Program-made: the position numbers and the translations under genes
Assembly: GCA_947359465.1 (NCBI GenBank)
Contig: OX375873.1
Coordinates: 74,030,278 to 74,094,277 of the forward strand
Direction of reading: 5' to 3'
DNA: 64,000 nt
From: Metellina segmentata
Lineage: Eukaryota; Arthropoda; Arachnida; Araneae; Tetragnathidae
In this document: positions 1-39,100 of the stretch, in pieces
Position numbering within the stretch: position 1 is the stretch's first letter
Layout of the letters: every line of letters begins with the position of its first letter
The notes under the pieces: model-generated
What the model saw: only the letters and a program-made list of their open reading frames with translations
Database searches by the model: none
What the model was told of the DNA's origin: nothing

Positions 1-809
1 AAACAAGTTCTAAATTCCTCAATGCAGACTTAATCTCAAAAATTAAGTGTAATTCATTTGTAGTTATGTGTTAATTTTTTTTTGTATACATTGTATTTTA
101 TCAACCAGGTGTGAGTTTTTAAATATAGGAATAAAATGGTGAAGGGGGGGGGTTGTTAATATGAAATGTTGAATATTGATATTCATTTTATGATACCTAG
201 ATTTTAGTTGAGGAATTACCTTTTTATCTGATTCATCCACTTAAGTGCAAACAATTATTTATATATCCTCAAATAGAAAACTCAGTTTCAAAACTTAATT
301 TCCTTCTCAACAACATTTTAAATATATACTTGTCATGATCAAAGATAAAAATGTAAAATGAATTGCTTTTTCCAAAATTCAATGTTTATAATCCGTTGAC
401 TTAATTTTTCACAATATGCTGAGTAACTATAATTATCTTTAAAAGAAATTTAAGGTTTCTTAAAAATATACATATAGATGATCAGTATATATTTCCTTCC
501 TAAGTTTTGGATAAAGTTGACTATAACCAAACATTGACTATAACTATTTCCAAGGTGCAAAAAAATATTTCATTCACTCAAAGACAAAATATTCCAGTAT
601 ATTGCAGGCATGTTTAAAATTAACCTTCAAAGAAAGGGACTAAATGAATGTGTGAGAGGTGAATGTTTTATGAATGAGATGGATGTAAAGTGAGAATGAA
701 TGTTTTAATTTAGTTTTTGAACATTTAATTGAAACTGTTTTATGATCTTATTGCATTTTTTTTTATATTGGCTGTTTGTGTTTTTAAAATGTGACCTTTT
801 TTTTAACAG
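1..809. other. AT-rich flank upstream of the Tao first coding exon
   Basis: No coding sequence is recognisable. It probably holds upstream intron or promoter of Tao; no TATA box or earlier 5'UTR exon could be defended. Confidence 0.4.
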
Positions 810-811
810 AA

Positions 812-817
812 ATGTAG
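812..817 (+). promoter_or_regulatory. Start-stop minimal uORF (ATG TAG)
   Basis: ATG is followed at once by TAG in the predicted Tao 5'UTR, 3 bases after the inferred acceptor. Start-stop elements are known to stall ribosomes on some mRNAs. Its -3 base comes from the unseen upstream exon, so its strength cannot be judged. Confidence 0.4.
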
Positions 818-838
818 CAAACAAATTGGAAGGTATTC

Positions 839-907
839 ATGTCAGAAATCTACAGCAAGCTTTGCAAAACAAATCATTTATTTACCCTGTATCAATCAAT
901 AAAATAG
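839..907 (+). promoter_or_regulatory. 22-codon uORF ahead of Tao
   Basis: An ATG-to-TAG reading frame closes 25 bases before the Tao ATG at 933 and is out of frame with it. The context is weak (T at -3), so leaky scanning or reinitiation at 933 is plausible. The translated role is inference. Confidence 0.4.
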
Positions 908-932
908 GAAATTATTTTGGTTTGAGACTATC

Positions 933-28110
<27,178 letters not shown>

Positions 28111-29360
28111 TATTTGCTAATGCTTCTATGGAAATGCTATCACAAATATCTACCACTGCTCTGGTTAATAAGCGATTCTCCCATACTTCATGGCTGTGAA
28201 AGTGAAGCTGAAATAAAAGAGGAAGTGGGCAACACATGGTGAGAAAATACAACCTTGACAGTCTTCAGTGGGTAAATCTAGTTTGGCACTGTGGTATTTG
28301 CTTCCATCTGTAACCTCTTTGCAGTCAGTTTGTACTCAGAATGAGTTTCACAGCAGGTTTTAATTTGGTTTGAGTGAAATTTTAACTGGAGTCATTTGAA
28401 ATTTGTAACTACAAAAGGAATGTTGAAAAAATGTGTATGTGAATTGTACGCTGTGTCTTGAATGTCAACTCTTATTTGCCTTGCAAAAAGAAAAAAAAAT
28501 GTTTGCATTGTGTAGTTAAATATTACGAATCTCATGTAGAGAGCCAAATGAAGTTTTCAATACTTCATTTGTAATATTTTTTCAAGTCTCTCATTTCAAA
28601 TCTAACTTTGAAGTTTTTGTATTCATTACGTTTGGATCTTAATTTTAAAAAGGAGAAACAGTTTATCCATCTAGTCTGAAGGCTTCTGTTAGAGACCATA
28701 GAAAGTTGTCAGTGTTCTATGTTAATATTTAAAAAGGAAAAATAGTTTATATTGATCTATCATCCAGTTTCTACCATGTGTTGTGAACTTAGTATCATCC
28801 TGGTCTCAAAGTTGTCTGATGGTGAGGCTCAGCACCTTTTTTCCGAGCCTTATATTTTTAGAGTCGTGCACACAAATAAGTGCAGTTGGAGTAGATTTAT
28901 TTTAATATTTGAAAGATCTTATCTGAAGTAGATCAATAGAGCTCAGCAGCACACTGAACTTTGGGGGCTAACAAAAATAAATAATTCTTTTCATGATACT
29001 GCATGAGCTAAAAAAATCTTCTGCAGCATTTTTTTTAAAATGAAATTATTTAAAGAAAGGATACTATTATAAAGTTATTCCATAACAAGTTCAGTTTTTG
29101 CAATCAAAGTGCTAGATTCTTAGTACACTTTCTCATTAGAGACTACATTTTATATAGCATTTCCCATGCTTCACTTTTGTGTGCAGTCTGAATGATAGAA
29201 TCATCAGAGCTGTTGTAAATTTATTTGATGTGCTCACTTTTCAAAAATAATTAACTTCCATCTGTATATAGCACTGTATAAAAATGTCACTGTGAATTGT
29301 TTAATAAAAATGTAGATTATATGCTTCTCTTTTCATTAATAAAAATGTACAGAAAACAAA
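28111..29360 (+). other. Tao: Tao 3'UTR
   Basis: About 1.25 kb after the stop, AT-rich and without ORFs, running to two AATAAA signals at 29303-29308 and 29338-29343. The true cleavage site is not visible. Confidence 0.6.
29303..29343 (+). terminator. Tao polyadenylation signals (two AATAAA)
   Basis: AATAAA occurs at 29303-29308 and again at 29338-29343. They are the first closely paired canonical signals after the stop codon. Assignment is by position and motif only. Confidence 0.5.
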
Positions 29361-30053
29361 ATTAGTTTGCTTTCCTACATTGTTTAATGTATTTGTTGCC
29401 CATATGCCAACAATATCTAAAGTGCAAAATTTTCACTATATCATTACAATTTTGGATAACGATGTGTAAATAATTAATGTTCTCACACCATTAGTGCCGA
29501 AATGACCTAAATCTATTTAAAAAGATTAAGAAACAATGTCTTGAATACTGAGTTTCATTTTGATCAGTGATTCCATGTTTTTAATAAAAACAAACATTTG
29601 AACAATGTTTTATCAGTTATTAACAACCTATTATTATTCAGGGAATCATTTCTGCTAATTCAGTACTCATGGTTAGTTTTGAAGGTACTTAATAAAGAGC
29701 CTCTAGATTAATGTATTTCATGCCAAATCCATAGATGGCTGGTTTTGGGTTAATGGCACAAGGCCATATTTGGTCAAGCTGTGCCAAACACTAGACAAAC
29801 ATCAAGTAATCAACAAGGGAGGAAAAAAAAGTGAGAAGTAGGACAGATCACCAGTGTCCCATTCTACATAAACCTTCAAGCTAGGTCAGTTTTCTTAGAT
29901 GCAAAATTACTATACTTGAAGACCTTGAATAATTTTTAGAATTTAATTAGATCCAGATTAAAAAACAATTCATAAAAATTTAAAACCTTCAAATTTGCAC
30001 CAAAATGTTAAATCTATTGAATGAAATAAACGGAAGACATTTTAAAAGAACGT
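29361..30053. other. Intergenic tail-to-tail region of Tao and RPC3
   Basis: About 0.7 kb between the Tao polyA signals and the RPC3 stop, AT-rich, with a SINE fragment at about 29725-29880. The two 3'UTRs could overlap here. On the minus strand an AATAAA overlaps the RPC3 stop codon, and ATTAAA motifs lie nearer 29580 and 29390. Confidence 0.5.
29725..29880. repeat. SINE fragment (GGTTTTGG / GGCCATATTTGGTCAAGC family)
   Basis: Shares TGGTTTTGGGTTAATGGC and GGCCATATTTGGTCAAGCTG with 48890-48960, and more weakly with 31220-31275. The 48890-49120 copy has a tRNA-like segment, so the family is probably a tRNA-derived SINE. Confidence 0.5.
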
Positions 30054-30197
30054 TTATTTAACAGTAGTATAATCAAGCCAGATGCTCAATATTGAAATCA
30101 TTTCAGCTAATTGAATTTGACTGGAATCAATTTTTTGAGTTAAAAGAGTAAATTTGTTAATTACTGTTTCTTCTGGTTGTGAGATGACTTGTTGCAC
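30054..30197 (-). CDS. Polr3C: RPC3 exon 11 and stop
   Basis: Encodes VQQVISQPEETVINKFTLLT to IWLDYTTVK and TAA (470-516), the C-terminal coiled region. The stop overlaps an AATAAA. Confidence 0.94.
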   Translation of the reverse strand: MQQVISQPEETVINKFTLLTQKIDSSQIQLAEMISILSIWLDYTTVK

Positions 30198-33100
30198 CTA
30201 AAAAATTAAAGTAGTTTTGTCAATATACTTTTCAAATTTTTATACTCGACTCAAAATAGTTTAGTTATAATTTAATCAACATATCAGAAAAGTTCTCTAC
30301 AACTGGATAATAGCTCACACTAAACAGCACAGTTCCTGACAAAATACAAATATATTCAATGAAGATTCTACAATTCATAACTATCATTAATTATATAACT
30401 TTTCAAATAAAATTACTTAAAAAAAATCTAAATAATTGAAAATTTTAAAAATCAATATATCTAATGTGAGAAAAATGTGTTTGTCATGGGCAAGTATTTT
30501 ATTTATACAGCTTATTGCGTAACAATTTTTTATTCCTTAAAAACTTAAATTGGAAAATATTAGTTTTGAATGTAATAAACATGCATTCAAGTCATTCCAA
30601 TTTTGTTCTTCATGTTAATATGCTCTTCTAAAGTGATGATTAAAAGCATATTTTGGAGTCGCATTATTTTTTTACTGTCAAGTTAACTAAAAGGCTGGTA
30701 ATATCAATGTTTATCACTACTATAAATTATCTTTAAAAAGAAAATTATTTGGATAGCAAAAATGCTTATAATATAGCATGGAAGGGGTGCCTAGAAATTA
30801 AAATATTCAAACCTCTTCTATTTGATCCTCATCTGAACCAATTTGTCTCAAGGATGCAACAACGGCATCAATCCTTTGTTTCTTCTCTAGCAATCGTTTA
30901 TTTTCCTGGTATTGTGCTTCACAGCAGGTGATGAGATTGAATAAGGCATGATAACATCTTTCCAGCATCATACGACACACCTATGAAAAAGAACTTGCTG
31001 TGAATAAGCTATGGAACAAATGCCAAGTCCTAGGGCTCAGCCCTCAAACAAAAGAGATGGATACATCAAATTTCTTGAAAATGAAGACAGTCAAAATGTT
31101 GGAGGCTCAACTTACTCATTAGGTTCTAAGGTCGCTATGTTACAGGGACAGGAAGTCACAAGAGCCTACCCTTCTTGACTTCAATAATTTTAGGAATTGG
31201 GCTAGGCACCCCCCAAACATCAAGGTTGGTTTTGGATTTTATGATGCAAGGATCATTCTCGACCCAGCTATGCCAAACATACTTGCCAACTTTTACGGAT
31301 TATCCATAATTTTTATGCATTTCACCTTAATTTTACTTATTTACAGACGAGTCTGCCTTTTTTTAAATAGATTTTTAATATTTCGATCGAGCAATCGAAA
31401 TATTTTAATTTTTGCTACCACCCACTAAAACTTTCTATCTGACTTGATGAGTGCAAAGACAAAGCAATGGATAAGTTGGAAAATGAGTTTTGTCTTCAGC
31501 TGGAAGATTCATCTGTGATAATAGAAGGACATGACCTTATAGATGTGCAGTGAGTTGAAGTAGGTAAAATAAGAAGAGCCGATAGACTTCTAAAATTCGC
31601 TAGATTGGCCAAAATTATGTTTTATATTCTGCCCCCATTCCAGTGCAGAGTGTGGGAGAATCTCCAGCAGCTTCATGAGAAAGAAGCGAACTGAATACTG
31701 TTCTCTCATTTCTAACAAAACGTTGGAAAGTTTGTTGGTGTTGAAGACACAAAACCCCAAACCTTGTTTAGAACAGAAGTTCCGTGCAGAATTATTAAAG
31801 ACCAAAAAAACTACTATAGATTAATTAAATATTTTTGCAACCTCCTCTTCTGGATAAAACACAGAGTGAAACAACTTTGTAAATAGAGCATTGATTTTTT
31901 GTCTTTCATTTACTTGTAAATAAGCTTCTATGAACAATGATCTGTAATCCTGACACAAGTTTAATGGTATGTAATATACAATTTTGGATGCAATGTGTAG
32001 ATACTTGTAAAGTGAATATTTTTTTTTTACAGTGGATGTGTTCTTTTCTGTTGATTTTTTCCCCGATGTGGCTTTTAGTTAAGGGTTTATTATGTATAAA
32101 AATTGAAAGAACGAAATTTCTAATGCGAGTGAGCAAAAGACTAAAAAATTTTCAGTCTTGATTATTTTTAGAGTACCTCTAAACGTGAATTTTTGCAGCT
32201 CGTCGAGTTTGTTTAGAAATTTCAATTTGGTTCCTGATAATATTTTTTTGAAATTCATGAAAAATCTGGTCATTTCATTTTAAAACTGTCATATCTATAT
32301 CTTATTACTATTAGTTTTTAAATTTAAAACATCACAGGAAACCTTAGAATATACTCTTTCTTACGGTACAATTATTTTTGAAATTGGTTAATAAATAAGT
32401 CAATGCAATTAAAAGTTGGTCATACAATTTTTGTTAACTTTTTCAGATTATTCACTGTCAAGGTCGAAAATTAGAGGGGTTCTTGTCACAAAATCACATA
32501 TTGAAAAACCCTGAAATTAAGCATCATTAAAACATGCATATTCTAGTGATAGTTGTTGGATTCAGCTACTAATTTCGTTGTATGAACTGAATGCTGAATT
32601 AAACTTAATGCGAGAAAAAATTGCAACAAAAAAGTTTGCATTCACAGGGCTTATAACAGGTTTTAAGGTGTAAAAAAGTGACAAATAACAATAATGCCAA
32701 ATATATTCAAGTATAAGATAGAAAAGAGAAAAAAAAAAGATACTCCCCACTCACCCCTACTTTTTTCTTTTCTTTCTTTGGAAGAATATTTATTTTCTTC
32801 ATTTAAAAGCATATTATTTTCAAACAATATTAACAAAAAAATAAAATAATATGTAATCATGATTTTTAAATCGGTTGTTCACTAATACCTCACAGTCTGA
32901 AGAACTGGTCCCAGTAAACATCAATAGGCTTCATTCTAGATCCTTCTTCCTCAAATTCTCTTTGGAGTAATTTCCACTCATCAGTAGCATTGTCTGTTGG
33001 GACCTCCCATAGCATTGCTCTTGCAACTTCTAATACTTGTCGTATGCTCTCACCACTGAGTCTCTCTCGAGAGGACCAGGACAAAATAAACTTTTAAGGA

Positions 33101-36100
33101 GAGATGAACTGAAGGAGGACTTCTTCAAAAGATATTTAACAGTAGCAATGTAATGAGTTTCTTCTTCATTAGCCCTAAGAAAAAAGAACTTCTGAGCCCT
33201 TAGAAAAAAGAAATTCCTTTCCTTCTCTTTCACATTCTGTAGCAATTTAGAAATTTGATCTCCAATCACAATATCAGCCAGAGTCAACAGTTTCTGAGGA
33301 CATATATCTTCTATTTCATCCATCTTCAAACCTTGAATAAATTTGTCTTTGCAGATCCTACCAAAAATTGTTCTTATCAACAATTCAAGTTAAGAATGAA
33401 GGTTAAGCATTAGGGGTTCCTTTTTCAGAAGAAATTCAGTCACACAATTACATATACTTGCACTTGATACAACAAATATCACCTCAGCCTGGTCTTTGTA
33501 TCATGTTTGGCTTCTTTATTGGAATGTAGCGAAGGAAATATTTTTGCACTGCAATCCACTGTTCAAGCAACCTTTGAGCAGCTGGCTTTAGGCTTAGCCA
33601 CCTGCTTGAACAATGCTTGATGAAATAGTAAGTGGAAAGTTTCAAGTCTCCTTGAATTTGTTTGTTGACCAATGCTTAGGCCATTGATTAAAAAATATAT
33701 GAATAGAAAAAACTAGTTCAGACACATCTTCCCCAAGCTTCAAAGCAGACTCTCCCATTTTTCATGTATCGAATTCCCCCCTGAATGATGTTCAAATGGC
33801 GTAGGTACCTGCCGTGGAGGAAACTAGTCTGAACAAGTACCAACGCAAGACGAAATTACGCAGTATGTACTAGGTTGACATTTGACTTTTTTTAGAGAAA
33901 AAATGAATCTTTTAATTGCACACTAAAAATTGTTTGTTCCAAGTAGAATTTAAGAACTTGGACACCTGAAAAAGTGACAAAATGTCAAAAAAAAAAAAAA
34001 AGTGACAATAAGTGATGTTTTATAAGCCCTACATTCACTTACATCTCAAAACTATTAGAATGGTGCACAGACCATTTTGGTTCACAAACACTAATTTGTA
34101 ATACTAAATGTTGTACATTACTTCAATGACTGATATAATTACAAATAATTACTATATTTCATGTAACTTGAAAAAACCCAATAATCTATTAAAATGTGAC
34201 ATAATTTTAATTTTTGATTTTCCAATACACATTAATGGAAAAACAATTGATGTATGCTGCTATGAGACACCATTTACCCATTATTATTATACTAACAAAA
34301 GTATGAGAATAATCTGTATACTTTGAAAGCAGTAATCAGTAATTTAGAAGTCTAATAAATACAAATTATGTTACTATTTTAAAAGAACGCCCATGATTTG
34401 TTAAGATCTGTATCTACATTTGAAATACTCAATATAAATAGTATATTTTACAACTATACAAATGTGAAATACAAAATACAGCATTCTAGAGAAAAAACGA
34501 AGCAAATGCACAAGATATAGCTATTAAAAAGATGTTTTCACAATAAAGACTATTTTTAGAATGAGCAAATAGTTATTAGATCATATTTAGTAATCTAAAT
34601 GTGATGATTTTATACAATTTTTATATTAAAGTAGTTCAAAGTATGAAAGAATTTCCATTATCAAATATTTTGAAACAGTGTACAAGAATGGGAATGAAAC
34701 ATAACAAGCTTCGATACCTACCTGTGATATTTCAATTCGCAAAAAATAAAAGGCCTGCCCATGTGAGTAATCAGATGCTTTAGGTAATTCCTATTAAAAT
34801 ATTTACATAATTATAATACATATATTTTGAAAAAATTACATATTAACTAATTATAACAAAAAATAAATGTAAAATTTAAATGTTAAATATATTGAAATCC
34901 AGAAATATATTAAATTACAAACTTAACTTAAATAGCACATGCACAAAGTAATACTGTAAAATATTAATCCATTATGAGAACAATATGTGTACCAAAACGG
35001 AAACTTTTTTTCAATATAGTAAGAGTACATTTTGTCACTTTGAAATTCAGATTTTGGTAATTTAGAATGTTTTGCAAGGTTTAACTTAATTTTTGTACTG
35101 GATTATTCCAGATAAATTAATTTAAAAACCTTGAGTTTAAATGAACAATCCAATATTTTCTATCCACAGTAATTTCACGCGAATGATCATATAGAACATA
35201 ATAAAAAACAGGTGTTCATTTCATTCCATTTATAAGCTTCCTTTACAGTTACTTTATTGTGTATTAGCATTTTCTACAATTACTAAATGGAATATATCAA
35301 AAATAAAAAAACTTACATGAGATAAAATATAATTTTCTTTAATCATTCTGAAAATATATTCTTTAGTGTCTTTTGGATGCAACATAGCAAGTTCTTCTAT
35401 TTGTTTTGGTTCTAAAACTTTTTTGGCTAACAAAATCCTGCAAAACGAATAATATTTATGTAAAAACTTATTAAAATAAATATTATTACAAGGTAAACAT
35501 ACTGTAAGAAATTGAACTTTATGAGAATGTAAAAGGTAAAACAGTGGACGAATTTAGTATATGATGTAACAGATTGATCAGGTTTGTCTGAATATAAGTT
35601 AAATATTTATCAATAAAAAAAAATCAAATACTGATAAATCTATACATCATACTTTTAACTATAGCACAGTCCAACATATAATTTGGTGCCTGTGCTTTTT
35701 GAATTGATTTTATGTGTATTTCATGTGCTGAAAACAAATATGACGTTAGTTTTATCACATCACCTCTTGTTTGTGAGATATAAAAGTAGCATTATTTACG
35801 TTAACTCATTAAATTAGGCTTAGGGTATAGGCGTTAAATTAAAAAACCTTTTCCTTAATAAATTTTTAAAACATTTTAATTTAATTGAAAAGACAGAGCA
35901 ATACTCCTGTAAATCTATAATAGATTAATTAGAAATGAGAAGAATAAAATAAAAGGAAAAGTTAATTTTGTTCCACTCTGAAAGCTCTTTTTGCTTAAAA
36001 TTCTTGAGTGAATTTTGTTCATAGTTTCTTTGCAGATTCTCACAGTAATCTGCAATCATATGAATATCCCATCTGCCCTGGTATCAGTCCTCAATTATCA

Positions 36101-39100
36101 TTATGTCTTGTTGAAATCGTTCACCTTGTTCTTCACTAGTATTGCAAAGATTTTCAGGGAAACGGTGTAAATGACTGTGCAAGTAATGAATATTTATGCT
36201 CATATTACAACTAAAGTCAATGAAGTTGGTAAGTATTCTGTTAACTAATTCAACATAGTTTTCAGCCTTGTGGTTGCCCAGAAAATTCATGACAAGGACA
36301 AATTAGATCCATGCTTTTCAAAAACTGGACTTAATTCATGAAACAATGCAAAATAATGGATATGTCCAGAGTAAATACCATACAGAAAAATTAGAAGATT
36401 TGCAAGTAAATTTGTTGCATTGTAATAAAAATGCCCCCCCCCCTAAAAAAATATTCCTATTTATATATCTGCTACTTTAATATTGCAAACGCAAAATTTG
36501 CGTTGGTGGAGGGTTAGAGTAAGGTTTTTTTGACAAAAAAATGCAAATAATCTGGACTTTGTATTGTATTTGTAAAAACCTGAACAAGTCTGACTGTTTC
36601 AATAATAACATTAATTTCTTTCTGCTTTAAAGCTTGAGTAAAATAAATTTAGGAACAATTCCTCTTTAAATAATTTTATTGTGTAACATCACCATGAGAA
36701 AAATCTAAATTAAATCACTGAGCAATCCTTTCAGAAACTAATACATCCAAGCATGAAACAACTGAACAAACCTAAATATTCGTGCACATTTTGATCCATA
36801 TCCATCTTGTACTACAGAAGCAGCAGTGTCTTCTACCAGTCTCTGCAGAACTTTAATCAAATTCACAACATACATGCCATTTCCTCGATCGTCAGCTTTA
36901 GAAACAAAACTTTGTGTTCCTTCACAAAGAATGACAAGTAAACCATCAAGTTCCTAAAAGGTAAAAAAAAAAATATGACATCAAACTGCATGAGTATATT
37001 CAACACATACGAAAAATGTTAATTGAACTATGATATAAACTGCTACGTAATTTAACTAATTTTAAGATTAATAGTAGACTCAGTATATTCTATATGCCTG
37101 ATAATATATCTATTCATATTTATACGAAAATAACATCAGTAAGTAACTAATATCTTAATTTTCCTTATAAGTAATACGTTGTTAACGATGTTCATATCAT
37201 ATAAATATCATGACTTTTAATAAATATATATTTGACCATAGATTGATGGCATTGCTTACATCTATTCTGACAACTAGGGAGGTCTGTCCCCTGCTCATCA
37301 ACGTTTTGCCATTTGATTAAAATAGCAGTTAAAAATTACAATTAAAACAAACGAATTCAATTGAAACAAAAGTAAGAAATAAAAATTAAGACAAACGAAA
37401 TCTTTATTGAAACAACAGTTAAAAATTAAAATTACACTAACAAATTCCATTCAAATGATACTACGAAACAATTAATTGTACACTATCGTGAAATTATATT
37501 TTTCGTCACATCGAATTTATTTTGAACTAATTTTAAAAATAATTATACCTTAAGAAAGACTGCATTCTAAGGTTTCCAGTGATGTTTTAAAATATAAAAA
37601 CTAATAGTATTAAGCTATAGATATGACAGTTTTAACAAAAAAATAACAAAAATGTCCTGATTTGTTATCGAATTTCAAAAAAATATTATCAGGAACCAAA
37701 TTAAAATTTCTAAAAAAAGTCAGCCTGGTGCAAAAATTGACGTACTCTAAAAAAAATCACAGCTGTAGACTGAAAATTTGTTTTGTCTTTTGCTCACTAA
37801 TGTTAGAAATTTCACTTTTTTCGACTTTGACAATTAATGCACCCTAAACTAATAGCCGTATCGGAAAAAAATTCTTCTCGGTTTTGTTCCCTGTACAGTT
37901 TTGAAAAAAACCTTGTAAATTTCATAATTTTTTTATCTGTACTTTCTCGGGAAATCGTCTAAGAATTGAGCGAAAAAAGCGAATTTTCAATTCTGCAGCA
38001 GCAGCAACTTTTTTTTAATATAGAGAGAGACATAACCTTACACAAAACTACTTCTCAAACCAAATGAGAATTCGTAATCTATTGGATAACAACCATCTCA
38101 GTATTGCCTGTGGTGTAGGTTTGCAAACCAAATGTAAATTCTTAGCTTATTGGAATGAAATCCCTGCAAATTCCAGATTACATGAATATTATGAACTATG
38201 GTTTGCTCCACAAAGCTACACTATGGGCAACACCGTGATGGCCTCGTCATTATCAAATTCAAATTGAGAAGAGATCCAAACGGTACGACCTCTTACGAAA
38301 ATATAAATATTTAATTGAAAAATTATTTATTAAAGAAAATCAAATGTAAGATATCTATATAGCGTAAAATTTTCTGCAGATTTCAAATCCGTAGAAATTT
38401 TTGAACTATCTTTAATGATCCCAATGTTACAAAAAAAACCTGAGTAATGCCAGTCAAAATGTTCGCTGTGGAATCGTTTGAGCAGAGACTATGCATTCCC
38501 ATTTAATTGTGAAGAGACGGAAGGTGAAAAAAAACTTTGTATGGTTCCAAAGGTTGACGTCAATAGTGACGTGACGTCAGAGGGGAAAATAGCAAAATTC
38601 TGTCCTTTCTACTATTATAAATTATTTCTATAAAACAGTGCTTATATTTATAGAGAATGGTACATGATATCCAGGCCCATTTCTGCAATCAATGAACAGT
38701 AATTTCCTTAAAAATGTCTTTTAAACAGAAAATATGCAAAATTTTAACATTTGAAGAATATTCTCAGCTAACAACTTAAACTAAGATAATTAGAAGATAA
38801 ATAGCTATGTCACACAGGGCAGGAACAAAACTGCACAAAATGCTTCCTTTGAAAAAAAAAAAAGAATTTCTTCATGAAATTGAAATTTTAATAACAGTAT
38901 GTACAATACAGTTACATAGTCCTTTTGTTCTTCAAATTTAAACTAAAGCCATAATAAACCAGGTGGTTAAAAATAAGTTATAAATATTAAATGAAAGATA
39001 ATACTTGTACAATAAAACTATACTGACTTGTGACTTGACGGAGCCAGATTCTAATACTTTTTTTTGTATATCATAGTATTGTACAGGATTTGTTGTTGGA

